Source: Sequoia sempervirens
Lineage: Eukaryota > Streptophyta > Pinopsida > Cupressales > Cupressaceae
NCBI GenBank assembly: GCA_007258455.2
Contig: VDFB02187766.1
Span: 142,268 to 206,267, forward strand
Direction of reading: 5' to 3'
DNA: 64,000 bases
Below the pieces are notes generated by a model, which saw only the letters and a list, made by a program, of their open reading frames with translations, was not told the origin of the DNA and ran no database searches. Positions 55,890 to 64,000 of the stretch are shown piece after piece (positions within the stretch are counted from its first letter, which is position 1; each line of letters starts with the position of its first letter). The translations under genes were made by a program, and so were the position numbers.

Positions 55890-58560
55890 CTACATACCTA
55901 TTTGTCTATTAGATGAAAGAAATCCATACTTTGTAAACCTCCCCTTTTGGTCTTGTCCTACATTAGTTTATCATGTTGCTAATTGTATTTCCCTAGTGGG
56001 TAGCGGAATAAAAATCATATCACCAAAGCCTCTCCATCCATCCAAAGTTTCCTAGCCTTTGGTGGCTGATTTTAGTCTTCCTCTTATGTAAATAACTAAG
56101 AAAGAAAATCAAACTATATTGGAAGACACTCCTACACTCTTAGAAAATTCTATAGAGCATATGAGATAAAATCATCTTATTCAAGATCACAAGAATCATT
56201 GGTGTGTTTTAGCTATAGTGCACATTTCTTAGCATAAGCCTAATCCTAGGTTGTCTCCTCTAATCTATTCATCTCCAAATTTGAAATCTCCTTCCAAGAT
56301 TCAACCTTCTCTTTTTGAACTTCAATATCTCCCTACTCTAATCTCTTCTTTCTCTCCCCTAGAGTAAAATAATTGGAACCCAAAAAGATGTGCAAGTGAT
56401 GCTTTCACATAATTTAGATTTATTTCATTTCTATATATGTGTTTTCTAGATTTTTATTTCATCGTCATATTCTATCTTGATATTTATTTGTCAATTCCAT
56501 ATAGAGAACCCATGCTACAATATATGGGAGAAACAAATTTCCTCGTTCTTCTATTTGTAATTCTCTCTTTCAATTTGTCATCCTTTTACTTTTTTGGTAT
56601 TTTAGGGAAGAGGAAAAGTGTAAATATATTTAACTCTCTTCTAGTTTGACCCAAAAGTTTAATGTGTTTATTATGTCTCATTATTTCTTTCTATTTATAT
56701 TCAACAAGCCTAGGTGATGATGAAAGTTCATTCCATCCCTTCATAATGATTATTATTTTTATAAATTCATACCTACTTGAAGCATTCATATCCCCTTGTG
56801 TATTCATATGATTTTATTTGATTATATGTGACATCAATATTTAGAATTATGTAATTACATAAGTATTTATTTTTCTATCTTCATGCATGAAAAATCCTCT
56901 ATAATTGCCTCTACCTTCAACACCCACTTATTTCCCTCTTTACCTTAAAAATCATTTACATATCCTTCATTCATGCATTTATTCTAATGTGAGCCATCCA
57001 TTTCCACACACCTCACATTATTGATATGCTCATGTAGCATTTGTAGGAACTTAAGCACCTTATAACATAGATTACTAGTGAATGTGTACTTCATATGTCC
57101 TACCTTACTAGTTTATTAGCCACCTAACAATGAAATTTGCTAGCTAGTCCACTTCATCTCACTATAATTTTACCATACATGATCCACCTGAAAATATATA
57201 TTTTTATAGAGTGTGTTCCCTTCATATGAACTACCTTGGTATCATGTGAGTTGCCTAAGAACACAATATCCTAGCCTATGTTATTCACATATGCTACTTT
57301 AGTAGCATATGATTATGCTAGAAATAACCCTTCTTAGCTCATTTTTTTATATGATGTATCTTTCTGGATACTTTTCATGTTCACTGTACCATACGCTTTC
57401 TAGTTATTGTCATTCATGAAGATATTGTATGGTTCCTAGCTATAAATCATGCTAGTCCTTAAACCATATTCTAAATTTTCCTAATATGAGGGAAAATTGG
57501 GATTATGCCTCTTTCTTTATCATTCTCTCTTCTCATTTGTTTATCTTTTATTTATGTTATCTTTAAAAATATTTTATTTTATTTTGTATATGTTTAACCT
57601 ATATAATTTTCTAACATATTTATTTTATATTTTACATTTGTCTAATTTTTAGCTTTAAAGGTAGGTTTAATATGTTTTTCTAATTCTACTTTTTAGGAAG
57701 GTATTTTGTTATCTAATAAATTTTTTTCAAGTTCTTAGTCTCAGGGCATCACCATAGAAATCAAAGAATTTTTTTCTTTACAATATAATCTTAGGTTTAT
57801 TTTATGATGTTATTTAATTTCTATACTTTAGCATAAAATATCACAATCTCTTAAGTAGAATAAAGTGGAAAAAAAATATAATATATGAAATTCCATATCC
57901 TTTTCATTTCATGCTATGTTTCTAACTTTTTTCCCCTCACCTTATTTATCATATTTATAGGCTTATTTAAGCCTTTATCCTATAGTTTTCTCACCCATGA
58001 TACTAAGATTTTGTTCTTGTTATGTATCATGTGTTTATTTCCATACAATTATGCTTAATTTTTATTTTATTTTTCTCCTAAGGTATTTGAAAGCATCAAG
58101 CATCAAAGTTGCCTAGATGTAATTATGAATCATAGATGTGCACATAATGCACTAGTATCCCAAGAGTGACATTCATTAGGTGATCATTTATAAACATTAT
58201 CACTACCTTCACATGTTATTCTTTTCACAATGCCTCTATCATGCCCCCAAATGAATCCTAAGACCCTTGGAAATATTTCTTTCCCTTCTATCTTATAGTT
58301 TTAAATTAAATTAGGCTTCTTCTAATTTTGTTTATACTTTAAGATAGTTGGTTTTTTTAAACCTCATAAATCTCTTGGAAATATATGACAATCTCTAAAA
58401 CACTCTCTTGCATGTTTCAACTTATAGAAACATTGTTTTAGTTTCCAAGCTCTCCATGTAAATAGTTAATGCAATCTTTTAACATCTTCATGTAAATTTC
58501 GATCTTTAAATTTAGTTGGGTCTTCTATTACATCTTTCTTTAGGGTAATGTAGTTCAATG
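55890..58560. other. AT-rich sequence, no gene recognised
   Basis: No coding or transposon motif could be supported. Composition is AT-rich with scattered short poly-T runs. Confidence 0.45.
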
Positions 58561-58567
58561 TTATATT

Positions 58568-58740
58568 TAGCCGATAGGCTATTTGTGTCAACTTTACTCA
58601 AAATTTTCATTAGCCTCACCATTTTTTGACTTTTTCGGTGCTGGGGAAAGGCTTCCAGCAATCGGGTACAAGGTGGCGGGTGGGTTTTAACTTCACTAAA
58701 AAATTTCATCAGCCTCCCACATTTTTTCCTTTCTGATAAC
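58568..58740. repeat. third TAGCC palindrome with an internal ~100-bp direct repeat
   Basis: TAGCCGATAGGCTA at 58568-58581 is followed not by the GC-rich hairpin but by two similar segments (CAACTTTACTCAAAATTTTC near 58588 and TAACTTCACTAAAAAATTTC near 58688), each ending CAGCCTC/TAGCCTC..CATTTTTT. Confidence 0.6.
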
Positions 58741-58899
58741 TACAAAAAAGGTGGTGGAGGTAGTTGTTGGCTGCTTTGGGAATAGGGTGGTGTTTGTCAA
58801 GCTGCGTGGATAGAGAGGGTTGTAGAAATTAAACGCTGGTTCTTGTCAACATTAATTGTTGTATTCTTTGCATGTACTATAGATCGTCGTCATAACAGC

Positions 58900-60486
58900 T
58901 GCCCTTTAACGCCTCAGGGAACAAAATGAATGTTTAGGAAATTTGCAAATGAGGCATTGTTTGGTGTCGTTTTGTTGCTATACCTAATATGATAGCCGTG
59001 AGCGATGAGGTTAAGCTTTTGTGAGGATGCAAGCTAGATTAATCTTTGTGCAACTTTTGTGAAGGTGGGTGGATGTTATTTTGTATTTTTTGCAAGGGCG
59101 GATGGTTGGAAATGAAAAAGAAAAGTGTCAGTTGTGATAATATTTTTCCTATTTTTGTGCAAGAAATTTGGCGAGAAGATGCGTGTTTGAAGCAAGTGGG
59201 AAGAGGTGCATGTGGAAGAAACCCTTGGAAATATTGTTTGATTTGTGGTTGGTAGTTATACTGTTTGATTTTTCATAAGGTATTGTTGATTGTTTCAAAT
59301 ACCTTGTCTGATTTATGGTTCACATTTTGTGTGCATGGTTTTGTATGCATTTGATACTGTGAGTTTTTATGGGTTTTTGTTTATGGTTTCCATTATGTGT
59401 TTATGTTTGGAGGCTTGGAGAAACAAGGCAACCTAGAGAAAGCTGGCATAGAGAGGTTTGTTTGAAATAGCTGGCAAGAGGTGCATATGCAAAAAAACAT
59501 TTTCTATATTGTTTTATTGGATTTGCCATAAGGTGTTGTTCATTGTTGGTAAATATTATTTGTGAAAACAAGTATTGTTCAGTTTAAGGTTCAAATTTTG
59601 TGTTTATGGTTTTGCATGGGTTCTTATCTATCATTTTTTGTGTTTTGTGGGTTTCTTCATTTGGGTCGGTCTTTAAACCAATATGGTTTGGTTTATGGCT
59701 TCTATTTTGTGGTTATGGTTGCAATGGAAGAAAATAGTCAATTCTATCTTCTTTGTGTTAGCTTTCATTGGGAATTGTCAATTATATTTGTGTTCCTTGA
59801 GCTATATTGTTTCATTTTGGAGAAGATGCTACTGAAAATTTTGTATTTTTTCAATTTTCGAGGAGATTGTGCTAAGAAAGGAGTGTTTTTTGTATGGGTT
59901 TGTTACTATCAAGTTTCATAGGGTTTGTGTTTGATGTTTGCATTTTGTGGCTATGTTTGGAACATTATTAAATTGTAGAGGATATGGATTTTTGTTGATT
60001 TTTATTGTATAGATTAGCCTATATTATGGCTTTTTGCCTATGGCGGCTATAAAATGTAATGTTGTTTGATTTATGGCTTTCATTTTTTGCTTATGGTTGG
60101 AACAAAATAAAATAATTAATGTTGTTGATTCTATGTTTGGTTACATTAGGTATTATTGATTATTGTTGTTTGCCTTAGGCTATATGGGGTATATTTTAAA
60201 ATCAATATATATATATACATGTAACATTAAAATTGTAAAGGCTATGGAGTTTTGGTCGATTCTTATTGTATAGCTTGGGCTATATTGTAGCTTTCTACAT
60301 GTGGGTGGATGTTGAAAGTAATTTTGTTTTATATATGGCTTTTGTAATCTAGTTATGGTTGGAACAATATAGCCTATGTATATACATAAGTTGTATATGG
60401 ACCAACCTTTCACACGAAAGCCTTTGCATAGGTCTATAACTATGAATTTCAACATTGTTGGAAATGGTTAAAATGGAATAAAGTTA
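58900..60486 (+). repeat. inverted relative of the ~1.5-kb tandem unit
   Basis: 58900-59240 matches, in opposite orientation, 61590-61890 and 63120-63420 (shared GTGCAAyTTyTGTGAAGGTGG, AAGCAAGTGGGAAG, GGAACAAAATGAATGT). The remainder is built of ~40-60-bp variants of TTTGATTTATGGCTTCCATTTTG..TTATGGTTGGAACA. Short open frames here are low-complexity. Confidence 0.65.
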
Positions 60487-60579
60487 ATGTTATGCAATTC
60501 ATTCCATTGATTTGTACCTTAGGCTACATTGTTCCATTTGGGGCTTCCATTTAGCGTCTATAGTTGCAACACAACAAAA

Positions 60580-60658
<79 letters not shown>

Positions 60659-62081
60659 AATTGTTAAGGTTATGGAGTTTTGGTCAATTCTTATTGTATA
60701 GTTTGGGCTTTATTGTGGCTTTCTACATGTGGGTGGCTGTTGAAAGTAATGTTATTTCATTTATGGATTTTGTATTCTGGTTATGGTTGGAACAATATAG
60801 CCTAACACAGACAACAATAGTGAACAATCCCTTATGCAAAACAACATGGTGTACATAACATTAACTATTTTACTTCATTCCAACCATTGACACAAAACAA
60901 AAGACATGAAGGAAACACTATTGTTATCCATACTCACCCAGATGACCAAACACACAAAACACTAAAAATCATAGTGACAAATCCATACAAAAACATGCAC
61001 ACAAAAGTTGAACCATAATTCAAACAATATTGTTGCGAATAAACTATATACTCTTTTTCCAACAAAACCCTATAAAAAATGCAACAATATACCATAAAAC
61101 AATGCAACCTATATAACATTAACTATTTGATTGGGTTGAAACCATCGTGCACAAAAACATGGCTTCCAACAGTGGCTCACATACAAAACCCACAAAACAC
61201 AAAAAACTCCTAGTAATAGATGGACTCAAAACCTTCACCACAAAAATGTGAACCCTAAATGAATCAATATTGGTTTCAATGGTTACCCAGATGGGGAAAT
61301 TCACCAAAAACATAGTAGATAAACTATTTTCCAACCATTCACACAAAAATAGAAGCCATAAATGAAACAATATTTCCAATACTCACCCACATGTGAAAAT
61401 CCACAAAACACAAGAAATCTCAATTTTAGGATTTACCAAAAACACAATAGATTAACTATTTTCCAACCATTGATATATAACCAGAACCATAAATGGAACA
61501 ATATAACCAACAATCACCGACATGCCAAAACCCACAAAACTATATACTGTTTCCAACAACAATTAACACAATCAAACACTATTTCTTTCAAGAATAACCT
61601 AGGTGAGATGAACCTCTTCCCACTTCCTTCAATAACACTCCTTCCCACTTGCTTCCTTTTTCCTCTTTTCTTTCTCCATGACCTGCAAAAGAAAACCACA
61701 TAATTATCACAACCCACACCTTTTGGAACCATTGACGCATGCAAAAACACACAAGATAAACTTCAACCACCTTCACAGAAATTGCACAACCATTTAACGC
61801 AGTTGCACCTTCATAGAAGTTTTCTCTCCGCACTCACAACTACCTTCAACAACAATATAAACCCTCAAAATGACAACAAACAATACGTTATTGATAACTG
61901 CACTGACATTCATTTTATTTTTTGAGGACTTTAAAACAAGTTTTACTTGCATCATCACCACTACACATAAACCATACAACAATCAATGCTAATGGCATTT
62001 CGCTAGCCTCCTCTACACTTTTGTCAATAACTATGAATTTCAGCATTGTATGGCAATGGTTACAATGGAATAAAGAAGTTA
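60487..62081. repeat. tandem unit 1 (~1.6 kb)
   Basis: It begins ATGTTATGCAATTCATTCC and recurs at 62082 and 63610. Parts near its left end have subrepeats in plus orientation and the middle has them in minus orientation, so the unit is itself a fold-back. It includes the TA run at 60584-60651. Repeated minus-strand open frames (61119-61379 and 61514-61750) are preserved in unit 2 but show no known domain. Confidence 0.8.
60584..60651. repeat. TA dinucleotide microsatellite, 34 repeats
   Basis: Uninterrupted TA run of 68 bases. The same position in units 2 and 3 (about 62177 and 63706) has only 4-5 TA repeats. Confidence 0.95.
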
Positions 62082-63609
62082 ATGTTATGCAATTCATTCC
62101 GTTGATCTGCACCTTAGGCTATATTTTTCCATTTGTGGCATCCATTTAGCATTTATAGTTGCAACACAACAAAATATCAATATATATATGTAGCATTATT
62201 AAAAAATTTAAGGTTATGGAGTTTTGGTCGATTCTTATTGTATAGCTTGGGCTATATTGTGGGTGGTTGTTGAAAGTAATGTTGTTTCATTTATGGATTT
62301 TGTATTCTAGTTATGGTTGGAACAATATAGCCTAACATAGACAACAATAGTGAACAATCCCTTATGCAAAACAACATGGAGTACATAACATTAACTATTT
62401 TACTGCATTCCAACCATCGATACAAAACAAGCGACATGAAGGAAACAATATTGTTATCCAAACTCACCCAGATGACCAAACAAACAAAACACTAAAAATC
62501 ACAATGAAAAATCCATACAAAAACATGCACACAAAAGATGAACCATAAATCAAACAATATCATTGTGAAAAAACTATATACACTTTTTCCAGCAAAACAC
62601 TATGAAAAATGCAACAATATACCATAGAACAACGCAACATGTATAACATTAACTATTTGATTGGGTTGAAACCATCACACACAAAAACATGGCTTCCAAC
62701 AGTGGCTCACATACAAAACCCACAAAACACAAAAAACTCCTAGTAACAGATTGACTCAAAACCTTCACCACGAAAATGTGAACCCTAAATGAATCAATAT
62801 TGGTTTCAATGGTAACCCAGATGGAGAAATTCACCAAAAACATAGCAGATAAACTATTTTCCAGCCATTCACACAAAAACGGAAGCCATAAATGAAACAA
62901 TATTGCCAACACTCACACACATGTGAAAACCCACAACATAAGAAATCTCGATTTCAAGATTTACCAAAAACACAATAGATTAACTATTTTCCAACCATTG
63001 ACACAAAACTGAAGCCATAAATGGAACAATATAACCAACAGTCACTGACATGCAAAAACCTACAAAACTATATAGTGTTTCCAACAACAATCAACAAAAT
63101 CAAACAATATTTCTTTCAAGAATAACCTAGGTGAGATGAACCTCTTCCCACTTCCTTCAATAACACTCCTTCCCGCTTGTTTCCTCTTTCCTCCACTCTT
63201 TCTCCATGACCTACAAAAGAACACCACAAAATTATCACAACCCACACCTTTTGGAACCATCGACGCATGCAAAAAACCACAAGATAACCTTCACCCACCT
63301 TCACATTAATTGCACTGCTATTCAACATAGTTGCACCTTCATAGAAGCTTGCCCTCCGCACTCACAACTACCTTCAACAATAATATAAACCCTCAAAATG
63401 ATAGCGAACAATACGTTATCGATAACTACATAGACATTCATTTTGTTTTCCAAGGACTTTAAAACAAATGTTACTTGCATCATCACCACTACATGGAAAC
63501 CATGCAACAATCAATGCTAATGAATTTTCGCTGGCCTCCTCTACACTTTCGTCAATAACTATGAATTTCAGCATTGTATGGTAATGGTTACAATTGAATA
63601 AAAAAGTTA
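62082..63609. repeat. tandem unit 2 (~1.53 kb)
   Basis: Colinear with unit 1 over its length, differing by scattered substitutions and the missing TA expansion. Minus-strand open frames at 62649-62912 and 63060-63272 match those of unit 1. Confidence 0.8.
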
Positions 63610-64000
63610 ATGTTATGCAATTCATTCTATTGATGTCCACCTTAGGCTATATTGTTCCATTTGTGGCTTCCATTTAGCGCCTATAGTTGCAACATAATAA
63701 AATATCAATATATATATGTAACATTAAAATTGTTAAGGTTATGGAGTTTTGGTCAATTCTTATTGTATAGCTTGGGCTATACTCTGGCTTTTTGCATGTG
63801 GGTGGCTGTTGAAAGTAATGTTGTTTAATTTATGGCTTTCATATTCTAGTTATCGTTGGAACAATATAGCCTAGCGCAAACAACAACACTGAACAATCCC
63901 TTATGCAACATAACATTAACTATTTTACTGCATTCCAACCATCGCCACAAAACAATATATGCTTTGTGTTAGCTTCCAATTGGAATTTTTTATTATAGTT
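63610..64000. repeat. tandem unit 3, running off the window
   Basis: Starts ATGTTATGCAATTCATTCT and matches the first ~390 bases of units 1 and 2. Confidence 0.8.

Noticed and set aside
1577..60651. Possible CRISPR-like or regularly spaced arrays
   Set aside because: Repeats are microsatellites, LTR-element modules or tandem duplications; repeat/spacer structure is absent and the sequence is plant nuclear.
61119..63640. Repeated minus-strand open frames in the tandem units
   Set aside because: They recur only because the DNA is repeated; hydrophobic, Cys/Phe/Val-rich, no recognised domain and frame not clearly selected. Kept as a note rather than genes.

Overview
The window is plant nuclear DNA, most likely from a gymnosperm such as a conifer. 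This is inferred from the AT-rich sequence, the very sparse genes, the many old and decayed LTR retrotransposons, and two intronless genes of the plant basic secretory protein (PR-17/BSP) family. I cannot name a species from the sequence alone.

Layout, left to right. 1-3230: mostly unidentified, with a GC-rich hairpin, CA/TA microsatellites, a 64-bp tandem duplication and two weak exon candidates. 3231-11737: element A (minus strand), a nearly full-length LTR element with two ~1.3-kb LTRs and a decayed gag plus retropepsin-like polyprotein but no reverse transcriptase or integrase. 11738-15930: the 3' part of a related element D (plus strand). 15931-~21300: a decayed Ty1/copia element F (minus strand), interrupted at 18415-19038 by a fragment of the A/D family. 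~21300-24600: AT-rich sequence with two copies of a TAGCC..GGCTA palindromic repeat. 24742-25440: BSP gene 1 with a TATA promoter. 25441-28147: AT-rich, with an isolated copia-type LTR at 27288-27568. 28153-33611: a structurally complete but coding-dead copia element G (minus strand) with LTRs, tRNA-iMet PBS, PPT and the TTAAG target duplication. ~34080-35035: an LTR/leader fragment E. 35036-43393: element B (plus strand), the second gag-protease-only element. 43394-44070: a ~0.7-kb pure pyrimidine tract. 45658-46350: BSP gene 2. 46351-50560: AT-rich, with a perfect hairpin and an LTR-like promoter. ~50560-55889: element C (minus strand), a third, badly decayed gag-protease element. 55890-58560: nothing recognisable. 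58568-64000: a complex of ~1.5-kb tandem units, preceded by an inverted relative and containing a 68-bp TA run.

The only genes that look functional are the two BSP paralogues. They share orientation, about 72% of residues (hand count) and their proximal promoters, so they are a local duplication now separated by about 20 kb of retroelements. They probably encode secreted, zincin-like defence proteins.

The most unusual content is the A/B/C/D/E family. These LTR elements carry no pol that I can find. They share a conserved acidic C-terminal domain, a noncanonical protease active-site motif, about 20 copies of a ~32-bp inverted repeat (GGACTCATTCGCC..GGCGAATGAGTCC) at fixed places in U3, U5 and leader, and a 3' noncoding array of ~80-100-bp hairpin modules. 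They look like a non-autonomous, TR-GAG-like lineage that must have been mobilised in trans.
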